Origin: Pisolithus tinctorius
Taxonomy: Eukaryota > Basidiomycota > Agaricomycetes > Boletales > Pisolithaceae
Direction of reading: 5' to 3'
Length of the DNA: 64,000 nt
Assembly: GCA_024663395.1 (NCBI GenBank)
Contig: JANFAH010000120.1
Span: 1-64,000, forward strand
In this document: in pieces, positions 46,833 through 59,999 of the stretch
Layout of the letters: the number at the start of each line of letters is the position of its first letter
Numbering within the stretch: position 1 is the stretch's first letter
Notes under the pieces: model-generated
What the model was told of the DNA's origin: nothing
Database searches by the model: none
Seen by the model: the letters and a program-made list of their open reading frames with translations, nothing else
Position numbers and translations under genes: made by a program

Positions 46833-48535
46833 CCACTCGCTGGAAGTAGCGGGTATTGCCTCAGCATTCGAAGTACAAATGGAGGTGATCTACTTTGCAA
46901 CTTTGGATGCCGGTCGCACCAGAATGTACGGTAGTTTGGCGCCCGAGCCTTCCTCTAGAAGATCTTACAGCACGATCCTGAGCGCTTTCAGGCGTGCAGC
47001 CTGGAGTTCGTACACGTGGCTTTGCGCACTGAGATGGTCTCCAGGCTTTCGCAGGACAGTTGTGACGTGGTGGGCGATACACAGTAGAGTGAGTCTGCAG
47101 CTGGCAAATTGTGGGAAGGCTAGACCAGCGAGTGCCTTACACTTTGAGTGCAGCCCACTGGGTCCGCAGTTTCCGGATACTTGGTATAAAAGACGATGGT
47201 GGGGGGATGGTCGACTCGCCGAGTAAGGGTTCTGGAGAGATCATCTAATACGGGGTGATACTATCAGGAAAACAACTATGAAACCATGAGGCCTGGCCGG
47301 CCCAATTCAGAACAGAAATATCCATCTCTGCCACTGAGAATCCAAGGGCATTTTCTTTCGATTCACCATACAAGACGGGTTGGTGGAGGCGGAAAATCCT
47401 AAAACAGGGAGTATGCCATATCTTCTGGAAGGGTAGTGCAGTGTGTGGATACTCATTGGAGCCTCGATCGTGGCTCGCTCATCCCTGGATGGAAATCAGT
47501 GAGAGGTAGCGCAGATATACCCGTCGCCTGTTCCAGCTCAAGAAGCACGACCCGAACTTTCTTGTGATTCGGTGATGGGTGGTGGAGAGTCCAGTCTGGG
47601 GTGTAAAACAGCACGGTACAAGGAGCCAACAGTTCCTGGAGAGTATAACCCCCTTCAAACCATACACTATTCGGGAGCTCGCCAGGCCCCACCCGAAATG
47701 CTGGAAAGGTATACAGCTATCAGTGCCGACCGACAATACCATGAGAATATTGATCCAATTGCCTGCTGTGATTCGGAACTGCTATTCTTGTCAATGCAAC
47801 ACGTGTCGCTCCAAGCATCAGTAACCGTGTTATTGAGCAGTACGACAGAATGCTTGGAGCTTGATAAGACCATCCTTTACGGACAAGTCATAGATGATGT
47901 GACCTTTAATGTCGTTCAGTGACAGCTCTTCCTTCCCCCACCGGTGGGGCAACATGACAAATCGGAGGTAGTCTGAAAGCGCTTCGTGGATGTTCTTGAG
48001 CACTGTGGTACTGTCCCAGCCAGTGATGGTCGCGAGTAGCGCTTGGTACACACCACTGCACTCGAATTGCAGTATTTGTGCAGCTCTCTCACCAGAACTC
48101 TGGTTTGAGTGTCGAGCAGTCGGGAAGGAACTGCTGCAATGGCCTCGAGAACAAGATCCAGACTGCCTGCATGACCTGAGATTGGATATCCAAAGCTGCT
48201 CATTTGATCGTAGCAGCCTCTACCAATTCTGCCATTGTGCCGAGCTTCGCTGTTCCGTGCTGAAGATAAGAGGAGAGATTGTCTGGAAGCAAAGTGTAAT
48301 AGTCTCCTCTAGGTCTGGTATCGTGCTCCGTCTCGTAAACCTGTCATGATGACAAGCCGAGACGATGTACAGAGACATAAACCGGTCTGGGTGTCTTTGA
48401 ACCCTCGACTCCAAGCCTGCTGCCCAACTAAAACTGATGGCAGCATCCGGATCACCAACTGCATCAGTTTTGTGGAACTGGCGCAGAGACAGACAACGGA
48501 CGAGTGCAGGGATGATGGCTGACATATTAGGGACG
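46833..48535 (-). pseudogene. HET-domain protein relic inserted in duplication unit 1
   Basis: HET domains of fungal incompatibility and STAND proteins trigger cell death on non-self contact. On the minus strand the order is typical. At about 48020-47880 there is FVMLPHRWGKEELSL with DIKGHIIYDLS and KLQAFCRTA. At about 47830-47770 there are DTCCIDKNSS and EAIGSIFSWYCRSA. At about 47660-47460 there are GWTLQELLAPCTVLFYTPDW and GISALPLTDFHPGMSEPRSRLQ. Near 47420 TTLPEDMAYSLF follows. Frame changes occur between blocks. A TPR-like piece (QRHPDRFMSLYIVSACHHDRF, DLEETITL) lies upstream at 48420-48290. It has no counterpart in unit 2. Confidence 0.8.
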
Positions 48536-48674
48536 AAGTGCCATGCGCACATTGTGCACAGTACCCGATCCGAGTCGGCGCGCTGGAGCCCGTGTCACGT
48601 GCGGCGGACATCGACGCGGCGGCAGCCAGGCCGGAAGTTAGTTGCCTGTCTGACTTTACACACGTCTCTAAAGT

Positions 48675-49775
48675 GATGCAGTCAAGTTCCTTGAGCTCCC
48701 CATCGCCGACACAGCGCTTACTTGGCTCTGTGTAGCTGATACACCAGGGCACAGAAGCTGTAAGTTGGCTCTGCGTCTTCCAAGCGTATTCTTACTCATC
48801 GTCATATGATTTCATAATAGAGAGTCTACAAGGTGCATCTCAGGGATTCTGAGTGGCGACAGAAAGCGAAGCACGCCGATCATGACACTTGCTCGATGGC
48901 AGAGGACATGGCTCCAGTGTTACCTAAGTATCAATTCAATAAGCGCTATTGACATCCATCCCTCGATGCGCCACTCACTCGACAACGAGTAGCTGGAGAA
49001 GCCCATGCATTGATGTGATGCCTACAGTACGTCCCTTCTGCGTCTATCAACTTTATTTTAGTCTGAGCACGTAGTGTTCCTCGCAGATCCGGTGTGAACA
49101 TGCCTTGAATCAGAATGGTGGGTGTGTTGGGCCTGGAGTGGGTCGACGGGAAATCAGTGCGAGTCTTACTTCCGGGAGGGTCAGAGGTTATGGTGGCCCA
49201 GGATTCCGATGCAACTGATGGAGTTGGCCCTGATCGTTGCGAAGATGCTGCGCTTGCAGAATTCAGTGTCGAGCGAGGTAAGGGTTTCTATAGGAAAAGC
49301 ATTGAGTTCACTCGAATCATTCCATTGTAGACGATCTATTGAATATGATCAGCATCGAAATAGCAAAGATGCACATCGTGAACATCATTCATGGCGACCT
49401 GACAACTTTGAATATGATACTCTGCAGGGGGGACAAGGACCTGGTCTGTTACGCCACAGTGACATTGTTCAAGTTCACTTACTTGCGTACCAGGTGCTGA
49501 TCGACTTTGGGCTCGCTTACCATTCTTCGCTGGTGGAGGACAAAGCGGTAGACCTCTATGTCCTCGAACACGCTTTCGCATTAACGCATCCAGACGCAGA
49601 GCCGCTCTTCAACTCAGTTCTCGCTTCATACGAGAAACACCTCGGAAAGCACTGGTCCGTAATCAAGAAACAGTTGGATGACGGCGAGTCATACTCCCTA
49701 CAGTGCCACCTTTGTTTCTCTGACTGACAACCCCTAGTTCGCCTCAGAGGTAGAAAATGCAGTACGGTAGGTTAA
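48675..49775 (+). pseudogene. bud32: BUD32/TP53RK-type KEOPS kinase, copy 1, inactivated
   Basis: Same six-exon layout as copy 2 (53100-54210). Stops break it: TAG in exon 1 (CAG in copy 2), TGA in exon 2 within RYRHPS and again before CLR, and TGA at the start of exon 3. About 12 bp around MVDAAGG are missing. The catalytic block is still readable (IHGDLTTLN), as is [10 protein letters not shown]. The extreme C-terminus VRLRGRKCSTVG keeps the length expected for the family, unlike copy 2. Several of the stops are C-to-T changes. The kinase part of KEOPS/EKC, needed for the tRNA t6A modification, would be lost from this copy. Confidence 0.88.
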
Positions 49776-49873
49776 TTCTGCGTCATAAAGGAAACCTATA
49801 ATCTATTAGGACCTCGGTGTTTTGCTTTGTCTTCCCATCTGCCTTCGCACCGGCAGTATTTTCAAATCCTTTT

Positions 49874-49957
49874 AGCATAGGGGTAGTGGCATGCGCCATC
49901 GATAGAGTGGGTTGCAATGACTGGGGTATCGATGGCGCATGTCACTACCCCTATGCT
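49874..49957. repeat. Near-perfect 31-bp hairpin at the start of family member B
   Basis: Arms 49874-49904 (AGCATAGGGGTAGTGGCATG onward) and 49927-49957 are inverted repeats with one mismatch, separated by 22 nt. In the inverted copy D only one arm exists and the spacer is in the opposite orientation. Confidence 0.9.
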
Positions 49958-50660
49958 CCTACCCGAGTTTGAGAGCCCGAGACAGTACAGTGCTCAAGAT
50001 TTCCTATGCATCGCAAGAACTCAACCGGTGGCAATGGTGAGTGCATGCGATCTGTATTATATTCCTTCCCGGCCTTCCTGTTATCATGAAGTTTTTCTGG
50101 CCCACATTCATGCTGGTCGTAGGTACATTGACTACTTGAGCGTAGGGTAGACTTCAATGGGACCGCTCTCCACCCCGTCTCTCTGATATTGCTTTCTTTG
50201 CAAGCGCCGCATCCACCACTTTTAGACTCCACAAACTCTACATTCGGCAATGTTACTGGTACGCTAGGATCACCCTAGCGGCAATGGCGAGAGCATTCCC
50301 ATCTTGCTCCCGGGAAGGGACTACTTCATTTTCGGGAAGGTGGCTCTCAATGTTTGGGAGCTACAAGCCATCACAAGTCCAACATCTCATAGATCTTCAC
50401 ACTAACTACTGTCATGATTTACACCCACCTGTCAGCCACCTACCTCTTCCTATAATCCCCACTTTGGAGGCCAGACGAGATGCTTCTGCCTTCGTTACAT
50501 TAGACATTCTCTATGGCTTCGCCGTGTTTATAGCCAACGTCCAGAGGCCTCTGCCACATTCAGCGGTGCCCGCACTAGCGGTTGTCATCGTAAACCGACA
50601 CGACGACCAGTCGGCCGGAAGAATACTCGGATCCAGCAGGTATATGGAGTCCCATTAGGT
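49917..50660 (+). pseudogene. Unrecognised gene, family member B
   Basis: Related to member A: YSAQDFLCIARTQP, ACDLYYIPSRPSCYHEVFLA and, after a gap, CYWYARITLAAMARAFPSC with MFGSYKPSQVQ. The exon containing the SNGGVAKDT block of member A is not found between 50110 and 50210, so this copy lacks an internal exon. Its closest relative is member D, with which it shares about 1.3 kb in inverted orientation. It continues with PRPLPHSAVPALAVVIV to a stop at 50658. Confidence 0.5.
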
Positions 50661-51157
50661 GGATGACGACTGCCGCGATGCGAAGGAATTGGACTTCCAA
50701 GAGACGAAGCTAGATAATGCTAGCGGATGAGCTTTGATCGTCTGCTGCATATATGTGATTCGAATTTTGTGTCCTCAATTTGCCTGTACCATCACTACGA
50801 CGTGCTAGCACAGTACCCGGCAGTCACTTTTTTTATTCCCATGGCACTTACTATCTCTATTCCTTCGTACATAATCGCTCGAATACTACATGACTAGTAC
50901 GTTCTGGTGTCATCACGAAGACATTGTGGACCACGCCTTCGTATATCGGATATCGGATCGTGGTCATCGGAAGCGTGCAGACTCGACGCTCCACCCAGGT
51001 TCCAACTGGCTCAAATCATATAGATAACCCATCACAGCAGAATTCGATGGCTTTCCTCACGCCTTGCATGAGGGTTTTCCTTGTCGTGTTCGACTCCGCA
51101 GACATCGCGTCCAGTCTATTTCTTCAAGGTTATTTCCCTCGACGTTTTTTACTGTGA
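50661..51157. other. Stretch shared with 58130-58640 in inverted orientation
   Basis: Follows member B and is collinear with the 3' flank of member D. Conserved but unassigned frames include YHHYDVLAQY and NPSQQNSMAF in gene direction, and EFCCDGLSI with RYPIYEGV on the opposite strand. The coding strand could not be decided. Confidence 0.35.
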
Positions 51158-51338
51158 TTTGTGCTTCGCATAGAAAACACTAGGAATTCACTCGCCAGCA
51201 GCAACGTGATAGGACCTCCTAATGCTCGCACGACATCATGGGCTATATCAACTGAACTTGTCTCTCAATAACACCAGTCCTCCTCGTTGCGACTCACTTT
51301 GCCTGCTACGACACTCCCGATCCCTTCGACTTGCTACT

Positions 51339-52198
51339 ATGGTGATGCACATGTCATGCCTTCTGGACAGCTGTGGGGGCCCTCGAACGTACAGCGTTCA
51401 GGATTTCCTGCGCGTCGCGAGGAATATCCAAACAGCAACAAGGGTCGCTGCATGTGATCTTTATCATATTCCTTCTTGGTCATCCTGCTATCATGAATTT
51501 CTTCTTGCCCGTGTTGACATAGGTGGTAAGTGCATGCATTGAACTTATTCATCTACAATTGTGCTGAGACACCATAGTTGATGGAGAGAAACTCATGCTC
51601 ATCATCGAGCGGGCCCCAAAGAATAATGGTATACGGGTGGTGTTTTCGAACGGTGAAGTTGCAAAAGATACGATCACCGTTGTGCGATCCCTGTACGTCG
51701 TGCTTCTCCAGCTCAGGTATATTGCAAATGATGGCTAATGCTTTCGATCTCTCTGCCTAGGGAGGACCACGAGTATTGGCAGCGGGCTGGTCAAATTCCC
51801 GTATGCAGGGGGACACTTCAATGGCACGACCATTCACCCACCTCTTGGACATTGTTTCGATTTCCGGCACCGCATCCGCAGTGTTCAAATACTACAACTG
51901 TTATGTTCGCCAATGTTATTGGTACGCTAGGGTCATTCTGGCTTCGGTGGCGAAGGTATTTCCATCTTGCTCTAAGGAGGGAACAACTTCGTTCTCGAAG
52001 AGGAGGTTTGGGATGTTTGGAAGTCACAAGTTGTCGCAGGTACAACTCCGTGTGGACCTTCATGCGATCTACGGTCAGGTCGCATGTGCCTCTCTACCTC
52101 CTGCGCGCCTTCCGTTTATCGTCACAGCTGATTCTCTCCGGGCCATCAGCTTGGCTATAGCTGGATGCCTTGAGACATCTTTGGCACAGATAATCTAG
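51339..52198 (+). CDS. Unrecognised gene, family member C
   Basis: Same exon pattern as member A: exon 1 from ATG 51339 with YSVQDFLRVARNIQ and ACDLYHIPSWSS, exon 2 with GEKLMLIIERAPKNN and SNGEVAKDTITVV, exon 3 with CYWYARVILASVAKVFPSC. The donors GTAAG and the acceptors ACCATAG and TGCCTAG are conserved. Downstream it ends near SLAQII and a stop at 52196-52198. No domain is recognised. Confidence 0.55.
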
Positions 52199-53099
52199 CC
52201 TCAGCCCGCTGCTGGCGTCGTCAATGGCTGCTGTGACCGAACGCTAGGACGTGAGCCCAACACCGCTGGTGGATGGACCTGAAGGCTGTAACGGTGGGAT
52301 GAATATCCTAAAAGCAAAAATTGGTAATGTCAAAGGTAAAATAGTCTTCTCAGGTCTTGTTTTAGCACTCCTCGTACACGGCTTTTGGGTCTTTTCCCAC
52401 AAGTATATCACTTGCGTAGTGACTCTGACTTCTGTACAGTGTATTCTGGATAACCACGGCAGTTTGTACTGTTTTCGAATGAAGCGCATTGAAGTAGGGC
52501 CTAATGGGTAAAACGGACAAGGTCGGAAAGACTTGGGAGCGACGTCATTTCTGTGGATCAGGTGTTGGACTTCTCCCTGACACGGCCTATGGATACCCCC
52601 GACATTTACTTTCTCGAGCCCTCAGAGCTTCACTGGACAACATTTCACTGACTGTTAGGTCAGGTGCCGCTCGGATGTTCAAGCACCAGCAAGTCATTTC
52701 TCCTTTCGATCACGTCAATCAACGGTATTTAGGACCAGTGGGTACACAGCTATGAGTTAGAAATTATAGACAATGCAATAAGGAGCAGCTAGGTGACAGA
52801 ATCTACGCAATAACAAGTGATGTGACCTCGCTTTCCACGATACTTCCTGTATCTATCAGGCGAGCAAAGATAAGACAATACGACCCGATCCGCTTATACT
52901 CGTCATGCGGAAACTTCGTCAACAGAAGCGCATGGAATAGTTGCCGCAGCTATGCAAGCTTGTACGAAGTGCCATGCGGTCCGAGCCATGCGCGTGAGAT
53001 AAACTGGAGCCCTTGTCACGTGCGGCGTAAGACATCGAAGCGGCCGCAGCCGGGCCGGAAGTTAGCTGTCTGTCTGACTTTACACACGTCTCTAAAGCG

Positions 53100-54210
<1,111 letters not shown>

Positions 54211-54300
54211 GTTAATTCTGGGTCATAAAGGAAACCTGTAGTCTATTAGGACCCCGGTATTTCGTTTTGTCTTCCTATCTGCGTTCTCACCAGCAGTATT

Positions 54301-56120
54301 TTCGGAGCCTTTTTTCTGTCGCACGGAAATCTTCAAGGCATGCGCAATATGTACTTGTATGTGTAACTCACACTGCCGCCGCCGGGCGACGAGAGTGGGT
54401 CTGAGTCAGTGATAATGAGTGTTGGACGTGGTTAGGCTTGGAGTCAACTGATTTGGCAAGTCCTCGTTTCGCGTTTCGCGTTTTGCACGAATCCAGCCAG
54501 CGCATGAAGTCTGATTAGGTGGAGAGCGACCGTGACATCAAGATAGCTGTTTGATTTCTACGGTACGCTGTGTCACGCTCAGTTCTCTGATGGTATGTAT
54601 AAGTGCTCTGACAAGCTATACGTCAAATATCATGCAAGTTGAGTGTGACTTGCTACACCCTCGCGAGTCGTCGCAACTCATGCTTACCCTCGTCGTTCCT
54701 TATAATTCTTTCATCATACACAAAACTATCCACCACACACACCCCTGCTCTCGTCAGACGTGCGTGGGCTTGACCCTCCGACCAACCTACTCAAACCACG
54801 ACCCCTCAGCGTTCCGGACAGAACCGCACACCCATTGTTCATGTGGTGATCTTTCGCGTTCCTCTGAAATTACCCCCATCCATATCTCCCAAGTGGGTCC
54901 AGTTTCCTCCCACTGCATCACAGTCCCGTTCGATCGTGTCACTGATCAGTATGCATGTCTCACGCCGATGTCATCTCCATCCGGCCGATCTCCTGATCTG
55001 CATCTGTCGATTGATCAATGTAAATGGGAGTTTCTTCTAAACCGATCTCAGTCCCAATACAACGATGTTTACTTGGTAGGTGGATGACTCGATTCGATCT
55101 GTGTACTCCGAGGTGTTCGGCATTGTGTCTCCCGGACCTTGAATCTATGGATGTGATGGAATAGGTAAGACGTCCGTCGATTCAAAGGCAGGACCCAAAA
55201 CCTCCAGCGAACTGGCCACTGATAGCTTCTGATAAAGCTGACATGCCAAACTTGCTGCAAAATTTCAAGAACCCGAGATATGTGATAGTGGTTGGTTTTG
55301 GTTTCTGACCTTCGCTACTTGATACAATACACCTAAGTTCAACACAAGGCGAATGGTGAGACACACTACCCAACCGCACCTCCGGTCTACACCGACCTAT
55401 TTTGACTGCCTTGCAGTACTGTTGAAGGCCTCACGTGCTCGAAACCATCTTTTCGGCGTCTGGTTGACCAAAATGATTCGGTATCAAATACAAACATAGC
55501 AACGCTCTATGACGCCATGCACTGAACTGACCGCTACTCCCGCGATCTCGTTCATCGGACGCACGCGGACTTGAACAGAGCTGTGCAGTATGGAGGAAAG
55601 AAAGGAATTGCATACCTTTTGATTGATGCGCGACATAAATTTGGCAAGCAGGTCATAGCATGCAATGAAAATGCAAGCGTGGGGAAATGAGTGGTTGGTG
55701 AAAAAAACAAGCTGGCGCCGTTTGCAGGTCTAAAGAGCCCGACGCGTAGGAATCAAAATCGGTTTGAGACGGATCACGACTTTCTCTGGTGGAGGTTGAG
55801 AGAGAAGTAAGAGATGTGGACGGCTCACAATGTTTACCGGAATCCCTCCTCCACAGCGTCAGTGTCTTGGATATCCATGCGTGGCATGCGTTGCACCTGT
55901 ACACCTGTATCATGATTGTACATTGCATTTGTTCACTCTTTACCTACAAATTTACCTTCCGTCGCGGCCTGACCCTTTGATTCCCTGCACAAAGCACCGT
56001 CCGACATGGCCACACTCGCAAGGGTCGAACGCCCATAAAAATCGAGGTCACTTTAAAAACTGGAATGGAGTAAGGGATAGTAGGTGTAAACCGACTTCGA
56101 CCTATTTGGATTTGGTCTGA
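54301..56120. other. Gene-poor stretch, nothing recognised
   Basis: A 178-codon frame at 54551-55087 is Ser/Thr/His-rich, lacks any motif and begins in a pyrimidine-rich region, so I do not call it. The rest has only short frames. A promoter and first exon of an unseen gene around 54700-55080 cannot be excluded. Confidence 0.35.
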
Positions 56121-56594
56121 CACAACAGATTTTGGAGAATTAAGGACAGAATTTAATGTAGTAGAAAATGTAAAGACTGCACTTGAAAATTAATTTGACA
56201 ATTCTTCAATGGCAACACTTCAAGTTTTTGTGAATGGCTCAATGTTTGCCAATATTTCAAGTTTTGCCTTCGAAAAATTGTCAAATTAATTCTCAAGTGC
56301 AGTCTTTACATTTTGTACTACATTAAAACCTATGCTTAACTCTCCAAAATCTGTTCACACATGGATTTTTGCAAGTTAGGGACAGGTTTTAATGTAGTAC
56401 AAAATGTAAAGATTGCACTTGAAAATTAATTTGACAATTCTTCAAAGGCAAAACTTAAAGTGTTTGCAAATGCCTCAATGTTTGCCAATACCTCAAGTTT
56501 TGCCTTCAAAAAATTGGTAAATCAATTTTCAAGTGCAGTCTTTACATTTTGTACTACATTAAAACCTGTCCTTAACTCTCCAAAATCTGTTGTG
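56121..56594. mobile_element. MITE-like double fold-back element with TGA flanks
   Basis: AT-rich 474-bp element with outer inverted ends CACAACAGATTTTGGAGA and its complement. It is made of two consecutive palindromes of about 230 bp (56121-56352 and about 56360-56594). Each has arms containing ATGTAGTACAAAATGTAAAG and GCACTTGAAAATTAATTTGA. Both sides are bordered by TGA (56118-56120, 56595-56597), a possible 3-bp target duplication. There are no coding frames. The arms are close to perfect, so the element is young or kept uniform by gene conversion. Confidence 0.88.
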
Positions 56595-56597
56595 TGA

Positions 56598-58129
56598 GAC
56601 GTCGTATCACGTTTTCCCATTACCTATGAACTTCCAACTAAGGCAAAGGTTTGTTGAATTACTCTTGCAGCCGGAACTTCCTAGCTAAGCTTGTCGGCGA
56701 AAACTGCACATTGGTAGCAGCTTCTTTGACCGAGGTCCGCAACTTGTCTAACGTACCCAACACCTTGTGGTTGCGCAAATCATGCAGAACGACCGACAGC
56801 CAAAGTGCCCCACTTGGACCTGTACAATCATGGATATGAATGCGAATGTTGACCCCCTCGGATCACTTCACAGGTTCTTGGTATATGCCCGTCCCTATAT
56901 AGAACATAGTGTCATTTATCGATCCAGCTGCCTGTAAGGACTCCCACTTCTATTGCCTGCCTTCAGTTGGGTTGTCGTCCGAGTCCTAAAAACGGCATTC
57001 GTGTGCTCGGCTAAGATTGGAGAACAAGAGGGGAGAAGTGTACAGCAGACTGGAGACCAGAGACGGCAAACACGAGCACGAAAACCAAATTGGGTGTATG
57101 TGCAATTGCTGGAGGGGAAACTCATACTGGATTGTCAAGAGCTAAATCTGCGAGCTTCCGTTCGCAGGGATAGGCCTTTCCAGTGTACCACAACTCAATC
57201 ACGACGCATCTAGTGTAAGTTAGACGCAATATTTGGCACGAGTACTCATTGTGCTCACTGCTTGATCAATCAATCAATCAAATTCAAATCCGAGGCTTAC
57301 CTACTAATCCCGGCAACAGTCTCGAAGAAAGGTAGATCCGAGATGAATGACCCGGCCTTAAAACTTCCTGTATACATTGGGCTTTAAATTCAGATGTCAC
57401 TGACGGGGCGGAGACGAGTCGCCTCTAGACAGGAACTTGATACTTGAAGGTACAGCGTAGGCGGACACACCTGGTCGTTCGGTTCCGCAAGTACATGGAG
57501 ATACCACAACGAGAGACCAGTGGGGACACCCTATCAGTACTGAACGAATGGATGTCGACGAACAGAGAGTTGCAGAATAACGAGGCGAGAATTGTGGACG
57601 TCCTATTAAAAACGACACAGAAGCGTCAGTTAAACGTTAGTGGCAAACGACCGAATCAATATATCAAGATCTGAGTCGGTTAACTCACAACTAGTTGGGG
57701 TTTTCGACTTGGAAATGTAGAAACGCTATGTCGACCTTCTGCCCGCATCGACAGTATCGAGGTCTGTAGGGATCCAAAACAAACCATCAAGGAACCCAAG
57801 TAGGGCAATACACTCGTCGTCTATCGAATCCCGAACATGATTTTTCTTGAATCTGACTAACATCGCAATCAAGAATTCCATTCGGAGTGGTGGTGCCGGT
57901 GTTCCTCGTGGTGGGTATGGTTATTTCAAGCGATGGGGACGCTGGCGAGGGAATGGTAAACGCGCAAGTAAGCAGACGAGGGATTGTGTGGGAAATGAAG
58001 ACGTGGAGAGATGTATGAGAGGGAATGCAGTGGAAGACGTGGAGAGATGTATGAGAGGGAACGCAGTGGAAGACGTCGAGGGAGATGACCTTGAAGAAAT
58101 AGACTGGAAGCAATGCCCGCGAAGTCGAA
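56598..58129. other. Gene-poor stretch with a possible minus-strand exon and a small tandem repeat
   Basis: On the minus strand 56840-56655 reads HDCTGPSGALWLSVVLHDL onward to a stop, without interruption. It could be a last exon of an unidentified gene. At 57997-58072 a 36-bp unit (GAAGACGTGGAGAGATGTAT start) is repeated twice with a third partial copy. Nothing else is recognisable. Confidence 0.35.
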
Positions 58130-59600
58130 CACAAAGGCAGTGCAGACCCTCATACAAGTCTTATGCATGAAGAAAGCCATTGAATTCTGCTGTGATGGAT
58201 TATCTATACGGTTTGAGCAAGTTGGAACCTGGGCGGAGCGTCGAGTCTGCATGACAGACTGCACGCTTCCGATGACCATGATCCGATATCCGATATGCGA
58301 AGGTGTGGCCCACAATGTCATTGTGATGACACCAGAACGGAGTAGTCATGTAGTATTCGAGCGATTATGTACAAAGGAATAGAGATAGTAAGTGCCATGG
58401 GAATTAAAAAAACTATGACTGCTAGGTACTGTGCTAGCACGTCATAATGATGGTATAGGCAAATTGGGGACACAAAATTCAACTCACATATATACATCAG
58501 ATGATCAAAGATCATCCGCTAGCATCATCTAGCTTCGTCTCTTGGAAGTGCAATTCCTTCACATCATGGCAGTCGTCATCCACCTAATGGGACTCCATAT
58601 ACATGCTGGATCCGAGTATTCATCTGGCGAACTGGTCATCATGTCAGTTTACAATGACAACCGCTAGTTCAGGCAATGCTGAATGGGGCAGAGACCTCTG
58701 GAAATTGGCTATAAACACAGAGAGGCCATGGAGAATGTCTGGTGTAACAGAGGCAGAAGCACATCGTCCGGCCCCCATGGTAGAGATCACAGGAGGTAGG
58801 TGGCCAGCAGGTGGGTGTAAATCACGACAGTAGTTAGTGTGAAGATCTATGAGAAGTTGGACTTGTGATGGCTTGTAGCTCCCGAACATTGAGAGCCATC
58901 CTCCTGAAAATGATGTAGTCCCTTCCCAGGAGCAAGATGGGAATGCTTTCGCCATTGCCACTAGGGTGATCCTGGCATAACAATAGCATTGCTGAACGTA
59001 GAGATTGTAGTGTTTAAAAGTGGTGGATGCGGCGCTTGCAAAGAAAGCAATATCAAAGAGAAGGAGTGGAGAGCAGTCTCATCGAAGTGTACCCTTCAGT
59101 ACAGGATCTTGACCGGCTCTTTGCCAGTACTCATGGTGCTCCCTTCGTAGGGATATTAGAAATGTCAGTCACTGAAGCAGGTCATTAGAGTTGGATATAC
59201 CTGGCTCGCATGACTGTGATAGTGTCCCTTGCGACTCCACCATTTGAGGATATCACTTGCATACTATTGTTACTCAGGCTGTGCTCAATGGTGAACAGGA
59301 GCCTCTCTCCTGTCAACACAGCATCTGCACATGACCACGCTCGAGTAGTCAATGTACTTATGACCAACATGAATGTGAACCAGAAGAAATTTGTGATACC
59401 AAGAAGACCAGGAAGGAATGTAATACAGATCACATGCATTGACCATTGCCGCTGGTTGAGTTCTTGCAGTGCGTAGGAAATCTTGAACGCCATACTGTCT
59501 CGAGCTCTCGAGCTTGTGAAGGAGCAAAGTGGTAGTGGCATGTGCCATTGATAGAGTGGGTTGCAATGACTGGGGCTGTCATTGGGAGGAGATTCAGGGG
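58130..59600 (-). repeat. Inverted repeat partner of 49880-51150
   Basis: About 1.3-1.4 kb collinear in inverse orientation with member B and its flank, including GGGACTCCATATACATGCTG-type sequence and the block CACCTAATGGGACTCC. It brackets the 7 kb that contain unit 2 and the MITE. Confidence 0.8.
58640..59600 (-). pseudogene. Unrecognised gene, family member D
   Basis: Inverted relative of member B: YGVQDFLRTARTQP and ACDLYYIPSWSSWYHKFLL (about 59530-59380), then LLFTIEHSLSNNS with SNGGVARDTITVMRARY (about 59290-59190), and AMAKAFPSCSWEG with FGSYKPSQVQLLIDLH (about 58960-58840). Unlike B it keeps the SNGGVARDT exon. A 245-codon minus-strand frame covers several of these pieces in mixed frames and is not the real product. 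A start codon and continuous exon joins could not be established. Confidence 0.5.
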
Positions 59601-59999
59601 ACACTGTCGCACTAGTTATGTAGGATGAAGCAGAAAATGTATAACACGAAAATGAGGACTTGCCTAATTTGTCATTGTTTACATGCTGACAAATCATCTG
59701 GATGATCATGTGGTTTATTATGTAAGCATTTTTTCCCATCCTCCATGCCCACAATCCCATCAAAAGGTCACATTTCATGATTTCACCAGTCAGGGACAAA
59801 AGCGTTGCAATGCACTTTTTGGAAAGAATAGGGTGTATCTCAGCATGTATTGCTTTGTTTTGACTGAACCTTAGTGCTCTGGAAAGCTTAGAGTCATCCC
59901 TTTCCAATGGTATAGGTATCATGATTATCTGTGCAGAATAGCACGAGCTACATCAGCAACAATTCACACCTCACAAACATTGCAACGCTTTTGTCCCTC
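59601..59999. other. Junction DNA between the KDZ relic and member D
   Basis: AT-rich 400 bp without a conserved frame, lying between the point where the transposase match ends and the start of the B/D inverted repeat. Confidence 0.4.

Larger units (their letters stand above)
45025..49870 (+). repeat. Segmental duplication unit 1 (with a 1.7-kb insert)
   Basis: 45025-46832 matches 51158-52965 and 48535-49870 matches 52966-54300, in the same order and orientation. Unit 1 contains an extra block of about 1.7 kb (46833-48535) that holds a HET-domain relic. Each unit carries one member of the unknown gene family and one BUD32 copy. Confidence 0.88.

Noticed and set aside
54551..55087. 178-codon plus-strand frame
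   Set aside because: Composition is that of pyrimidine-rich non-coding DNA and no motif or splice-supported extension was found.
59185..59922. 245-codon minus-strand frame as one protein
   Set aside because: It merges transposon junction DNA with parts of family member D in mixed frames; the blocks conserved with A and B lie in other frames over part of it.
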